From positions 1 to 64,000 of the forward strand of contig JARGOG010000009.1 in the NCBI GenBank assembly GCA_029212785.1: 64,000 nt of DNA. The letters are read 5' to 3'. Position 1 is the stretch's first letter, and each line of letters begins with the position of its first letter. Both the position numbers and the translations under genes were made by a program. The notes below the pieces were generated by a model that was not told the DNA's origin, did not search any database, and saw only the letters and a program-made list of their open reading frames with translations. The stretch is from Thalassobaculaceae bacterium. GTDB lineage: Bacteria > Pseudomonadota > Alphaproteobacteria > Thalassobaculales > Thalassobaculaceae. Of the stretch, positions 45,018 through 54,324 are shown piece by piece.

Positions 45018-45979
45018 TTGCGGTCGACCTCCAGGCGCAGAAGCAGCGCCAGCATGGCCGGCGCGCCGATCAGGGCGGTGTAGATTCCGGCGGGAAGCCG
45101 GGTTCCGGCGACGGGCAGGCCGGCCAAGGCATCGGCCCCGAGGGCGAGAGTGGCGCCGACCAGGGCGGCGAGGCCGAGAACCGTGCCGGGCCGCCCGGCG
45201 GCGAGACGGGCGATCGGCCCCGCGAGAAAGGCGATGAACGGGACCGGTCCGGCGACGGCGACGCTTATGGCCACCAGTCCCGTCGCGCAGGCGGTGACCG
45301 CGAGCCGCACCCGGTTCGGCTCGAGACCGAGCGTGATCGCGACGTCGTCACCGTGCTCGAGCCGATCGACGGCGACCGCGTAGGCCGCCAGAACGCCGGC
45401 GCCGATGAGTGCTGTGACACTCATGATGCCGGCTGTCCGCCAGTCTGCCGAGGCGAAGGATCCGGTCAGGAACCGTGTCGTCTCGGTCGCCAGCACGCCG
45501 GGGCTGAGACTCAGGAGAATGTCGGTGGCGGTGGTCAGGATCAGGGTGAGCGAGACGCCGACCAGGATCAGCGCCAGCGGCGAGACGCCGTCGCGCCAGG
45601 CAAGGCTCATCACCAGCAGCGCGGCCAGAGCACCGCCCGCCAGCGCGCCCGGCATGGCCGCCGCGATGTCGCCGAAGATCACGATGCCGACGGCCGCACC
45701 GGTGGAGGCGCCGGCGCCGAAGCCGATGATGTCCGGCGAGGCGAGCGGGTTGCGGAGCATGACCTGCAGCACCGTACCCGCCATGCCGAGAGCGGCACCG
45801 GTCGCCAAAGCCAGGATCAGACGCGGGCCCCGGAAATGCAGGAGGATCGCTCGCTCCGGCTCGATACCGGCGAAGGCGGCTGCCAGATCGGGCGCCGGAT
45901 CGCCGCCGATCAGGCGCCAGACCATGAGGGCGATCAGGGTGGCCGCAGCGACGGCGGTTGAGATCAGGGCTCGGTTCAT
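45014..45979 (-). CDS. Iron-siderophore ABC permease (FecCD family)
   Basis: A 321-residue polytopic membrane protein with the FecCD-family motifs LHFRGPRLILALATGAALGM and VLQVMLRNPLASPDIIGFGA. It is one of two different permease subunits of this importer and should pair with the product of 45976-46971. Overlaps both neighbours by 4 bases. Confidence 0.93.
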   Translation of the reverse strand: MNRALISTAVAAATLIALMVWRLIGGDPAPDLAAAFAGIEPERAILLHFRGPRLILALATGAALGMAGTVLQVMLRNPLASPDIIGFGAGASTGAAVGIVIFGDIAAAMPGALAGGALAALLVMSLAWRDGVSPLALILVGVSLTLILTTATDILLSLSPGVLATETTRFLTGSFASADWRTAGIMSVTALIGAGVLAAYAVAVDRLEHGDDVAITLGLEPNRVRLAVTACATGLVAISVAVAGPVPFIAFLAGPIARLAAGRPGTVLGLAALVGATLALGADALAGLPVAGTRLPAGIYTALIGAPAMLALLLRLEVDRK

Positions 45980-46971
45980 GCCGGGTTCCGCGCCTCCCGT
46001 CGCACCAGCCAGATCAGAAACCCGCCACCGATCAAGGCGACGCCGAGCCCCGCCTCAAGGGCGACGCCCGGGACGATGATCCGTCCGGCGATGTCGGCGA
46101 CCAGCACCAACGCCGCGCCAAAGCCTCCCGACAAAGCCATCAGGCCGAGTGCGCTCTGCGCCGCGAGCGCGCGGGCAAGATGCGGGGCGACGAGGCCGAC
46201 GAAGGTCAGCGGTCCGGCCACGAGCACTGCGGCCGTGGACAGGACGCCGACCGCCGCCAGCGTCAATCCGCGCGCGGCCGCCAGATTGACGCCGAGGGCG
46301 CTGGCCAGGTCGTCGCCAAGGGCCAGGGTGTCGAGTTTCAGGGCGGCCGGGACCGCCAGGGCGATTCCGATCGCGGCCACGGGCAAGGCAACGCCAAGTG
46401 CCTCGAACCCGGTTCGGTCGAGGACGCCGACGCTCCAGCTGCGAAACGTGTCGAGCGCAAACGGGTCGAGCAGGATCAGCCCACGCAGTACGGCGGCGAG
46501 GAACGCGGTCAGGGCGGCGCCCGCGAGGATCAGGGTCAGCGGCGAGCGGGATGACGCGCCAACCGACCAGACGACCGCCAGGGCGAGAAAGGCGCCGAGC
46601 AGGGTCGGGACGATCAGGGCGGCGGGTGGAACTGGGCCGACCAGCCAGACGGTCGTCACGATCGCCAGTGCCGCGCCCGAGTTGACGCCGAGCAGACCCG
46701 GATCGGCGAGCGGGTTGCGCGTCAGCGTCTGTAGCAAGGCGCCGGCGATGCCGAGCGCGCTCCCGGCGATCAGCGCGCCCAGAGTGCGCGGCAGACGCAT
46801 CTCCCGGACAACGATACCGGCGGCATCTTCGGCCGCGGGCGGCGTGACCAGGGAAGCGAGGTCGACGATACCTATGCCCGACCGCGCGCCCAGCAACAGC
46901 GAGGCGAGGCAGAGTGCCGCCAGGGCGAGGATGCCCGCGGCCGCCGTTGCCAGAATGCGGGATTGGGTCAT
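45976..46971 (-). CDS. Iron-siderophore ABC permease (FecCD family)
   Basis: A 331-residue polytopic membrane protein with VREMRLPRTLGALIAGSALG and LLQTLTRNPLADPGLLGVNS, the conserved FecCD segments, and a late GPLTFVGLVAPHLARAL. Second subunit of the heteromeric channel. Overlaps the binding-protein gene upstream as ATGA. Confidence 0.93.
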   Translation of the reverse strand: MTQSRILATAAAGILALAALCLASLLLGARSGIGIVDLASLVTPPAAEDAAGIVVREMRLPRTLGALIAGSALGIAGALLQTLTRNPLADPGLLGVNSGAALAIVTTVWLVGPVPPAALIVPTLLGAFLALAVVWSVGASSRSPLTLILAGAALTAFLAAVLRGLILLDPFALDTFRSWSVGVLDRTGFEALGVALPVAAIGIALAVPAALKLDTLALGDDLASALGVNLAAARGLTLAAVGVLSTAAVLVAGPLTFVGLVAPHLARALAAQSALGLMALSGGFGAALVLVADIAGRIIVPGVALEAGLGVALIGGGFLIWLVRREARNPA

Positions 46972-47966
46972 GGACGTCCCCCGGCCGCCGGTGCGCCAGG
47001 GACGGGTGTGGCCGGGTCACCGTCGAAGGCGGCCTCCAGCAGCGGCACCAGACGGTCGAGCGCATAGGGGATGCTAAGCGGGCTAGCATAGCTGAGCGCC
47101 GCCGAGAGGTCAGGGTCGGCGACGATCTCACGCCCCTCGCGGGCGGCCCGCATGGCGTGTCGCAGCGGGTGGTCGAGGACGGAGGCCATGCCGCCGCCGA
47201 AATCGAGCCAGAGCAGAATGTCGGCATCGAGCGGCGCCGTCAGCTCGCGATCGAGTGTCAGAAAGAATCCACCGAGCGATAGCGCGCGGGCCGATGCGGG
47301 CATCCGGAACCCGAGCCGGCGCATCAGCGTCATCCGCGGGTCTGACCACGTATAGATCGACGGTCCGTCTGGCCCGGCGACCACCGCCGTCGCCCCTTGC
47401 CATTCCGGATGGGCCGCCCGGATCGCCGCGATCCGCTGCTCGAGACGGGCGATCGCGGCGTGTGCCACCTCGCGCCGCCCGGTGGCCCGGCCCGCGCCGA
47501 TCAGCATGTCGCGCCAGGTCGCGGCGAAGGCGTCCCGTGCGTCCAGCGGCGGGAGCGTCGGCGCCACATGGGAGATGGCGGCATACTGGGCACGGGTGAT
47601 CCCGGAATACATCGCCTCGACGAGATCCGGCCGCAGCCGGGCGACGGTCTCGGCATCAATCTCGCCGCGCAGGACGACGGGCCGCGCGGCCTTCGGCAGT
47701 CGCGCCGAGGCCCAGGGCCACAATCCGTTGTCGTCCCCGCCATACCAGGCCCGATAGGCGATCGGGACGACACCCAGGGCGAGGAAGGTGTCCACCCCCG
47801 TGAGCGAGAGGGTGACGATCCGCTCGGGGCGAGCGTCGACACGGGTTTCGCCCCAGCGGTGTTCGATCACCGTGTCGGCGGTCTCGGCGGCGGCGCAGGG
47901 AACCGCGCCGAGGCACAGCGCCGCCGTCACGCAGCCGACCGCAGCCATCCGCCGATGTTTCCTCAT
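46968..47966 (-). CDS. Periplasmic iron-siderophore-binding protein (FecB/FhuD type)
   Basis: A 332-residue binding protein with a Sec signal (MAAVGCVTAALCLGAVPCAAA) and the family features RIVTLSLTGVDTFLALGVVP and IDAETVARLRPDLVEAMYSG. It brings ferric siderophore to the FecCD permeases. First gene of the operon; the divergent gap to the AraC regulator carries an inverted repeat that could bind Fur or a Fur-like repressor. Confidence 0.92.
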   Translation of the reverse strand: MRKHRRMAAVGCVTAALCLGAVPCAAAETADTVIEHRWGETRVDARPERIVTLSLTGVDTFLALGVVPIAYRAWYGGDDNGLWPWASARLPKAARPVVLRGEIDAETVARLRPDLVEAMYSGITRAQYAAISHVAPTLPPLDARDAFAATWRDMLIGAGRATGRREVAHAAIARLEQRIAAIRAAHPEWQGATAVVAGPDGPSIYTWSDPRMTLMRRLGFRMPASARALSLGGFFLTLDRELTAPLDADILLWLDFGGGMASVLDHPLRHAMRAAREGREIVADPDLSAALSYASPLSIPYALDRLVPLLEAAFDGDPATPVPGAPAAGGRP

Positions 47967-48026
47967 GCGTGCTCCGCCGGACGTCGATGATCAAGTTCTT
48001 CCGTTCGGGAGGGCTGTAGCACATAA

Positions 48027-48047
48027 TGCGAATCGTTCTCATTCGCA
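48027..48047. promoter_or_regulatory. Fur-like inverted repeat between iron importer and AraC gene
   Basis: TGCGAA (48027-48032) and TTCGCA (48042-48047) form an inverted repeat around TCGTTCTCA, giving a sequence close to Fur-type boxes. It lies 60 bases upstream of the binding-protein gene and 70 upstream of the AraC gene. Confidence 0.65.
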
Positions 48048-48117
48048 AAATTGTCGCGTATCGTGGGAACGGTATGCAGTCGCAGCGGCGGAGCGGGCGT
48101 TGGAGTTCAAGCCAAGG

Positions 48118-48972
48118 ATGACATCGACGGTCGACCGGATCGTGCCGGTGGACAGGGTCAGTTGCCTGAAGTTCGAACGGATGGCGATTGATCTGTGGCG
48201 GGTCGAGGCCGGGCAGGGGGCGGGTGGGGTCTATGTCTCGCCCGATCCGCGTTTCGTCGTGCTGTTCGACGGCGCCAAGATCGCTCTGAGGCCGACGGAT
48301 GGGGGCGGCGGATCGGGGAACGCCTGCGGCGCCCCGACGATTTGCAGCGCCTGTTTCGTGCCTGCCGGCATGGCGCTATGCGGGCGGCTCGAGACCGTCG
48401 GCTATCTGGAGCATATCGACATCCATGTTGAGGAAGGCCAATTGCGGCGGATCGTCGGCCAGTCGGCCGAACTGGACACCGCGCTGTTCCTGCCGGACAG
48501 CGTCGAACTGCGCCGGTTGAGCGCACTTTTGGCGGACGAGTGCCGCCGGCCCGAACGACCCGGCGGATACAGCGAGGCGCTCGCCTGCGGGGTGATCCAC
48601 GAAATCTTCCATCTCGGTGCCCGACGGTTGGCGGAGCAGGCCTCGCCCGCCTGGCTCGATCAGGTCATGGATCATGTGCTCGACCGCCTGGACCGCCATC
48701 CCAGCGTGGATGAGCTGGCGTCCGTTGCCGGGATGTCCAGGTCCCGGTTCAGCCGTCGCTTCAAGGAACTGGCGGGGCTGCCGCCGCACCAATGGGTCAT
48801 GGGCACCCGGATCAAGCAGGCGCAGCGGCTGCTGAGCGAGGGTGCGCTGCTGTCCCAGGTCGCCCACGATACCGGCTTCGCCGACCAGGCCCATTTCAGC
48901 CGCTGCTTCCGGCACGCCACCGGGATGTCGCCCGGCCGGTGGACCAAGCGGCACGTTTGTTCAAAAGCCTAG
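48118..48972 (+). CDS. AraC-family transcriptional regulator
   Basis: A 284-residue regulator (a TTG at 48100 with GGAG 6 bases upstream is an alternative start). The C-terminal ~100 residues hold the two AraC helix-turn-helix motifs (SVDELASVAGMSRSRFSRRF, LSQVAHDTGFADQAHFSRCF). The N-terminal half is unlike AraC sugar-binding cupins and resembles siderophore-responsive PchR-type regulators. Its position between a ferric-siderophore importer and a TonB receptor suggests that it activates these with siderophore as signal. Confidence 0.88.
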   Translation: MTSTVDRIVPVDRVSCLKFERMAIDLWRVEAGQGAGGVYVSPDPRFVVLFDGAKIALRPTDGGGGSGNACGAPTICSACFVPAGMALCGRLETVGYLEHIDIHVEEGQLRRIVGQSAELDTALFLPDSVELRRLSALLADECRRPERPGGYSEALACGVIHEIFHLGARRLAEQASPAWLDQVMDHVLDRLDRHPSVDELASVAGMSRSRFSRRFKELAGLPPHQWVMGTRIKQAQRLLSEGALLSQVAHDTGFADQAHFSRCFRHATGMSPGRWTKRHVCSKA

Positions 48973-49089
48973 GCGTTCGTTCAAGACAGCCGCGGCCGAC
49001 AACCCTAATCAGAGCCCCGATCGTGCACGACCTTTCCGCGCCGGGTGACCGTCGGTGGATACGGCGTGCGGTAATGGGGGAATAGGTTC

Positions 49090-51231
49090 ATGACCAGAAC
49101 TGCGTCGCTGCGGGGATCCGCCCTGCGTATCGTCTTGCCCACTCTGCTTTCCGTCTGTTGCGCCGGACCTGCGTTCGCGCAGGATTCGAGCTCGGTCACG
49201 GTGCTTGAACCGTTGGTCGTGCTTGGCAACCAGGAGGATGCGACCGGGCCCGTTGAGGACACCAACAATCCACCGACCGTCACAGGCTCGAAGTCGCCGG
49301 TCTATGCCAGCGAGGTACCGCAATCGCTGACGATCCTCGGTGCGGACGACCTGCACCGCTTCAATGCGGACCGGGTCAGCGAGGCGCTGCGCTACACCCC
49401 GGGGGTGACGACCGACGTCTTCGGCGACGACAACGACTATGACTGGCTGCGGATTCGCGGATTCCAGGCCGATCAGACCGGCATCTTCCTGGACAATGCC
49501 CAGAACCTGTCCTTCGCCTTCGGGTCGTTCTACACCGATCCCTACGCGCTGGAGCGGGTCGAGGTGCTGCGCGGTCCGTCCTCCGCCCTTTACGGCGGCT
49601 CCAACCCGGGTGGTATCGTCAACTATGTCTCCAAGCGTCCGGGTGACCGGGTCCGCGAGGTGATTCTCGGTGTCGAGGATGCGCCGGCGGGGTCCATCGC
49701 CTTCGATTACGGCGATCCGCTTGAGAACGGCCAGGCCTACCGTATTGTCGGCCGGGTCAAGGGCGGCGACACGTATGACGAGTTCAACTCCGGTGTCCGC
49801 GGCACGCTCGCGCCCTCCTACAAGTTCGAGACCAGCAACGGCACCGAAGTGACCCTGCTGGCCAATGCCCATATCGCCGACGAGCAGCATAACGGCAGCA
49901 CCTTCCTGCCCTATGCCGGCACCGTCACCGCGACGGAGCAGTTCGGCTATATCGACCGGGACGCGAACTTCTCCGATCCGGACTGGGACGAGTATTCCCG
50001 TGAGCAGTTCTCGGCCACCGCCATCGTCGAACACACCTTTGACAACGGCTTCACCCTCACCGGCATCGGCCGCGGCGGGGTCGCCAATGTCGAGGAGAGC
50101 TACTGGTATCCGTTCGGCTATGCCGGCTACGCGACCACGCCGAGCGACGACCAGGGCACGCTCAGCCTGATCGCCTTCCAGCACGACACGCTCACCCGCA
50201 CGGCCCAGACCGATATCCGCTACTATGGCGCCGTCGATACCGGGCCGGTTACTCATGACCTACTGTTCGGCCTTGACGCCCGATACTACTGGCTGGACGA
50301 GACCCAGGCCTCCGGCTTCGGCTCCAACCAAGTGGTCAACCCGACCAATCCGGGGACGCCGACCTTAGGCGATCCGTACCAGGACGCGACTACCACCCAG
50401 TCCCAGACCGGCCTGTACGTCCAGGACCAACTCCGCTTCGGCGATGGTTGGATCGTGACCGGCAACCTGCGCCACGACTTCGTCGATACCGAGCAGGACG
50501 GCGCGTCCGGCTTTTCGAGGAACGACAGCGAGAGCTCCTACCGTGCCGCCGTCGCCTACGAGTTCCCCTACGGTGTGACGCCGTATGTGAGCTATTCGAC
50601 CTTCTTCAATCCGTTGATCACCTCTCCAGCCAATGGCGTGACCGAGCCGGAAACCGGTGAGCAAGTGGAAGCGGGTCTGAAATGGGCACCCCGCGGCGCC
50701 GACTTCTACCTCGCCGCCGCCGTGTTCCAGATCGATCGCGAGAATGTCGTCACCGGCGTATTCCCGAACTACAACCAGCTTGGCGCGGTGCGCTCGACCG
50801 GTCTCGAGTTCGAGGGTGGCTACGATTTCGGCTTCGGGCTCTCGATGGCGGGTGCGGCGACGTTCCTCGACGCCGAGGTCACCGAAGACACCGATGCGTC
50901 GCTGATCGGCAAGACGCCGACTCTGATCCCGGAGCACGAGCTATCCGCCCGCGCCGAATATGCCTTTCCGGGCCAGCTCAGCGGGCTGGCGATCGGAGCC
51001 GGCGTGCGGCATCGGGGAGAGAGCTTCGCCAATGACAGCAACACGCTGTCGGTGCCGGACTCGACGGTCTTCGACCTGTACGGCAGCTATGCGCTGCTCG
51101 ACGGTGTCGACCTGAACCTGTCCGCCACCAACATCGCCGACAAGCGCTATGTGACCGCGTGCCAGACCGAATATGTCTGCTCTTACGGGGCCGGCCGCGA
51201 GATCATGCTGACCCTGAAGGCGACCTGGTAG
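49090..51231 (+). CDS. TonB-dependent siderophore receptor (FhuA/FcuA-like)
   Basis: A 713-residue outer-membrane receptor. A Sec signal (IVLPTLLSVCCAGPAFA) is followed by the plug domain with VPQSLTILGADDLHRF, LRIRGFQADQTGIFLD and VEVLRGPSSALYGGSNPGG, typical of siderophore receptors. The barrel ends in aromatic TLKATW, the usual C-terminal signature. It imports ferric siderophore with TonB energy. A strong terminator follows. No Fur box was seen directly upstream; the AraC regulator gene is adjacent. Confidence 0.93.
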   Translation: MTRTASLRGSALRIVLPTLLSVCCAGPAFAQDSSSVTVLEPLVVLGNQEDATGPVEDTNNPPTVTGSKSPVYASEVPQSLTILGADDLHRFNADRVSEALRYTPGVTTDVFGDDNDYDWLRIRGFQADQTGIFLDNAQNLSFAFGSFYTDPYALERVEVLRGPSSALYGGSNPGGIVNYVSKRPGDRVREVILGVEDAPAGSIAFDYGDPLENGQAYRIVGRVKGGDTYDEFNSGVRGTLAPSYKFETSNGTEVTLLANAHIADEQHNGSTFLPYAGTVTATEQFGYIDRDANFSDPDWDEYSREQFSATAIVEHTFDNGFTLTGIGRGGVANVEESYWYPFGYAGYATTPSDDQGTLSLIAFQHDTLTRTAQTDIRYYGAVDTGPVTHDLLFGLDARYYWLDETQASGFGSNQVVNPTNPGTPTLGDPYQDATTTQSQTGLYVQDQLRFGDGWIVTGNLRHDFVDTEQDGASGFSRNDSESSYRAAVAYEFPYGVTPYVSYSTFFNPLITSPANGVTEPETGEQVEAGLKWAPRGADFYLAAAVFQIDRENVVTGVFPNYNQLGAVRSTGLEFEGGYDFGFGLSMAGAATFLDAEVTEDTDASLIGKTPTLIPEHELSARAEYAFPGQLSGLAIGAGVRHRGESFANDSNTLSVPDSTVFDLYGSYALLDGVDLNLSATNIADKRYVTACQTEYVCSYGAGREIMLTLKATW

Positions 51232-51258
51232 CCTCGGGGATCCGAACCGAACGCGGCG

Positions 51259-51290
51259 GGATACAGGCTGTCACAGCCTGTATCCTTATG
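51259..51290 (+). terminator. Rho-independent terminator after the first TonB receptor
   Basis: GGATACAGGCT (51259-51269) and AGCCTGTATCC (51275-51285) form a perfect 11-bp stem with a 5-base loop, followed by a short TTAT. It lies 28 bases after the receptor stop. Confidence 0.78.
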
Positions 51291-51342
51291 CCGTCGCCGA
51301 CAGACGCGCAGGGCGAATTATGGTTTCGCGCGCTGTGTTCTG

Positions 51343-51359
51343 TTGCGACTAAGTCGCAA
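51343..51359. promoter_or_regulatory. Perfect 8-1-8 palindrome upstream of second iron importer
   Basis: TTGCGACT (51343-51350), one base, then AGTCGCAA (51352-51359). The symmetry and the TTGCGA...TCGCAA ends match alphaproteobacterial iron-regulator boxes and resemble the repeat at 48027. It lies about 75 bases before the ATPase gene. Confidence 0.65.
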
Positions 51360-51432
51360 TTTCAATATATTCGGGCGCGCTGAATTCGGGTTCCGAGCCC
51401 GACCGGTGGAAATCGGCAAAAGGGATCGCTGC

Positions 51433-52227
51433 GTGCTTGCCTCCCACGATCTGACTGTCTCGTACGGTCCGGACAGTCGGCCGGTCCTGCATGCGTTGTC
51501 CGTGGCATTCGCCCGGGAACGGTTCACCGCGCTGGTCGGCCCGAACGGGTGTGGGAAGTCGACTCTTCTGAAGGCGATCATGGGGTTCCTGAAGCCCTGG
51601 GCCGGCCGGGTCACTCTGGATGGCGCGCCGCTGGTCGGCATGCCACGGCGCGAGCTGGCGCGGCGGATCGCCTATCTGCCGCAGGAGAATTTCTGCCCCG
51701 ACCACATCCGCCTCGGTGAGCTTGTGGAGCTTGGCGGTTACGCCCGCTATGCGATGTTCGGCGGTCCGAGCGACGCCGATCGACGGCTGTTCGAGGCGGC
51801 GCTGGCCACGGTCGGCCTCGACGGGATGGGATCGGTGCGGGTGAGTGCGATGTCGGGCGGTCAGCGCCAGCGCGCCTGGCTGGCCATGGTGCTGGCTCAG
51901 GACGCCGACACCATCCTGCTGGACGAGCCGGTCAACCATCTCGATCTCAAGTACCAGTACCAGATCCTGGACCTGGTCCACACATTGACACGCCGGGGCA
52001 AGACCGTCGTCGCCGTGCTGCACGACTTGAATCTGACCGCTGCCTTCGCCGATGCGGTGGTGATGCTGAAGGACGGCGCGGTGGTCGCCGAGGGGCCGAC
52101 CGCCGAGGCGGTCACGACCGAGACCGTGCGCCGGGTCTTCGATTTCGAGGCCGATGTGTTCGAGCGCGATGGCCGCCTGGTCTGTCTGCCCCTGAACCGG
52201 CCGGGTGCGTCCGACATCGCCGCATGA
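51433..52227 (+). CDS. Iron-siderophore ABC transporter ATP-binding protein (FepC type)
   Basis: A 264-residue ATPase. The GTG at 51433 follows AAAAGGGA at 7 bases; the frame is open 30 codons further but without similarity. Walker A is GPNGCGKST, the signature SAMSGGQRQRAW and Walker B ILLDEPVNHLDLKYQ. First gene of a four-gene plus-strand importer, with the gene order ATPase, permease, permease, binding protein, the reverse of the first system. Confidence 0.93.
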   Translation: MLASHDLTVSYGPDSRPVLHALSVAFARERFTALVGPNGCGKSTLLKAIMGFLKPWAGRVTLDGAPLVGMPRRELARRIAYLPQENFCPDHIRLGELVELGGYARYAMFGGPSDADRRLFEAALATVGLDGMGSVRVSAMSGGQRQRAWLAMVLAQDADTILLDEPVNHLDLKYQYQILDLVHTLTRRGKTVVAVLHDLNLTAAFADAVVMLKDGAVVAEGPTAEAVTTETVRRVFDFEADVFERDGRLVCLPLNRPGASDIAA

Positions 52228-53237
52228 GCCAGCGATCGTTCCTCATGGCCGGCGGGCTGTGTGTGCTGCTCGTGGCGCTGGCGGCCAATCTCAGCCTCGG
52301 GTCCACGGATATACCGCTGTCGTCGATCTTCGATGCCGTCGTCGCGTTCGATGGCGACAGCTACGATCATTTCATCCTGCTGTATCAGCGCCTGCCGCGC
52401 GCGATGATCGCCATGTTCGTCGGCGCCGTGATGGCCTGCGGCGGTGCGGTGCTGCAGGGTCTCACCCGTAACCCGCTGGCCTCGCCGGCGATCCTCGGGA
52501 TCAGTTCCGGCGCCACGCTGTTTGTCATCGCCAGCGTGTTTTTCCTCGCCTTGCCGCCGGCCTGGCAGGGGGCGGCGGCGGTGGCGGGCGGTCTCCTCGG
52601 TTTCGCCAGTTGCCTCCTCGTCGCCCGGCTGACGGGCATGTCACGGGATCCGCGCGGCCTGTCCCTCATTCTTTCCGGCGCGGTGCTGTCGATGCTCTAC
52701 ACCAGCATCGCCAATGCCCTGATGCTGGCGAGTCCATCGCAGCGCACCGACTTCCTGAGCTGGATGAGCGGCAACATCAACCATGTCTACGCCGACCGGC
52801 TGTATGATTTCTGGTGGCTCGGAGCGGCCGGGCTCGCGGTAATGTTCGTCCTGGCACGGCCGCTCACGCTGGTGACGCTGGGACGCGACAAGGCGGCCTC
52901 CGCCGGCGTCGATGTCCGCCGCGTGACCCTGACGGCGCTCGGCGCGGTAGTGGTCTCGGCCAGCGCGGCGGTGGCGATCTGTGGTCCGGTCGGCTTCGTC
53001 GGCCTGATCGTGCCGCATGTCGTCCGCCCGTTCTTCGGTGCCGGGTTCGGGGCCTCCCTGCCGGCCAACGCCGTGCTGGGAGCCGCGGTCTGCCTGCTCG
53101 CCGATCTGGCCGCCCGCACAGCCTTCGCCCCCTATGTCCTGCATACCGGCGTGATGATGGACCTGCTGGGGGGGCTGGTCTTCGCGGTCATCGTCAAGCG
53201 GACCTATCTCGGGGCGGGCGCGCGGGGGATGGCGTGA
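52224..53237 (+). CDS. Iron-siderophore ABC permease (FecCD family)
   Basis: A 337-residue polytopic permease with LLYQRLPRAMIAMFVGAVMA, VLQGLTRNPLASPAILGIS and late GPVGFVGLIVPHVVRPF. One of the two channel subunits. Overlaps the ATPase gene as ATGA, and its stop shares one base with the next ATG. Confidence 0.93.
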   Translation: MSQRSFLMAGGLCVLLVALAANLSLGSTDIPLSSIFDAVVAFDGDSYDHFILLYQRLPRAMIAMFVGAVMACGGAVLQGLTRNPLASPAILGISSGATLFVIASVFFLALPPAWQGAAAVAGGLLGFASCLLVARLTGMSRDPRGLSLILSGAVLSMLYTSIANALMLASPSQRTDFLSWMSGNINHVYADRLYDFWWLGAAGLAVMFVLARPLTLVTLGRDKAASAGVDVRRVTLTALGAVVVSASAAVAICGPVGFVGLIVPHVVRPFFGAGFGASLPANAVLGAAVCLLADLAARTAFAPYVLHTGVMMDLLGGLVFAVIVKRTYLGAGARGMA

Positions 53238-54313
53238 TGCGGATCGCCCAAGGGCTTGATGGCAGATGGTCGCTGCGGCTGCATTCCGGGCTGCGGCTGC
53301 GTCTCCTCGATCTGGTCGCCGTCGCCGGGCTGTCGGTCCTGGCGCTGGCCGTCGCCGGGGTCGCCCTGTCGATCGGCACGACGGAACTGCGGCCGATCGG
53401 CGCGTTGAGGGCGTTGCTCGACGGGCCCGGCGCCGGCGACGCGGCCTTCGCGATCTGGGACGTCCGTCTGCCGAGGGTCCTGATGGGACTGATGGTCGGG
53501 GGATGCGTGGCGCTGGCCGGCGCTATGCTGCAATCGATGTCGCGGAACCCGCTGGCCGATCCCGGGTTGCTCGGGTTGAGCCAGGGGGCCCTGGTCGCCG
53601 TGATGGCGGCGAGCGTCTTCGCGCCGTCCCTGCCGCAGGAGGCCCTGCCGCTGGTCGCGCTTGCCGGAGGGCTTGCCGTCGGCCTGCTGCTGGTCGTGCT
53701 GGTCGGCAACGGCGGAGGGGGGGCGGGCGGAAGCGGCATGGCGATCCTGCTGATGGGCATCGCGGTCGAGACCATGCTGTCGTCGGTGACCACGATTTTG
53801 GTGCTCTACAGCCCGCCGGAGCTGTCGCTGGCGCTGGGCGACTGGATGGCGGGATCCCTGTTCCGCTCGTCCTGGCGCAATCTTGCCGCCGTCGCACCCT
53901 GGGCCGCGCTCTCCCTGCCGGTGGTTCTGCTGCTCGGCCGGCGGTTGCGCAGCTACGACCTAGGGGACCACATGGCCATGGCGCTGGGCGAGCCGGTCCG
54001 CCGCTCGCGGTTGCTGATTCTGCTGGCGGCGGTGCTGCTCACATCCGCCGCGGTGACGGCGGTCGGGCCGCTGGTTTTCCTGGGCGTGATGGCGCCGCAC
54101 CTTGCCCATTGCGTCTCGCCCGCCGGTGGTCGAGCCCGGCTCGTCCTGTCGGCGCTCGTCGGCGGCATCCTGGTGGTCGGCGCCGACACGCTTACCCGGA
54201 CCCTGGTCGGCGAGATCGCGCTGCCGACGGGGCTCAGCGTCGTGATCATTGGCGTCCCGATCTTCATCGTCACCCTGCGCCTGCATGCCGTCCGCCGGAT
54301 GCGCATGGCTTAA
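53237..54313 (+). CDS. Iron-siderophore ABC permease (FecCD family)
   Basis: A 358-residue polytopic permease with WDVRLPRVLMGLMVGGCVAL, MLQSMSRNPLADPGLLGLSQ and GPLVFLGVMAPHLAHCV. Second channel subunit. The ATG at 53237 overlaps the preceding stop (TGATG); the frame is open far upstream but that part is a shadow of the first permease gene. Confidence 0.92.
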   Translation: MRIAQGLDGRWSLRLHSGLRLRLLDLVAVAGLSVLALAVAGVALSIGTTELRPIGALRALLDGPGAGDAAFAIWDVRLPRVLMGLMVGGCVALAGAMLQSMSRNPLADPGLLGLSQGALVAVMAASVFAPSLPQEALPLVALAGGLAVGLLLVVLVGNGGGGAGGSGMAILLMGIAVETMLSSVTTILVLYSPPELSLALGDWMAGSLFRSSWRNLAAVAPWAALSLPVVLLLGRRLRSYDLGDHMAMALGEPVRRSRLLILLAAVLLTSAAVTAVGPLVFLGVMAPHLAHCVSPAGGRARLVLSALVGGILVVGADTLTRTLVGEIALPTGLSVVIIGVPIFIVTLRLHAVRRMRMA

Positions 54314-54324
54314 GGAGATTCCTC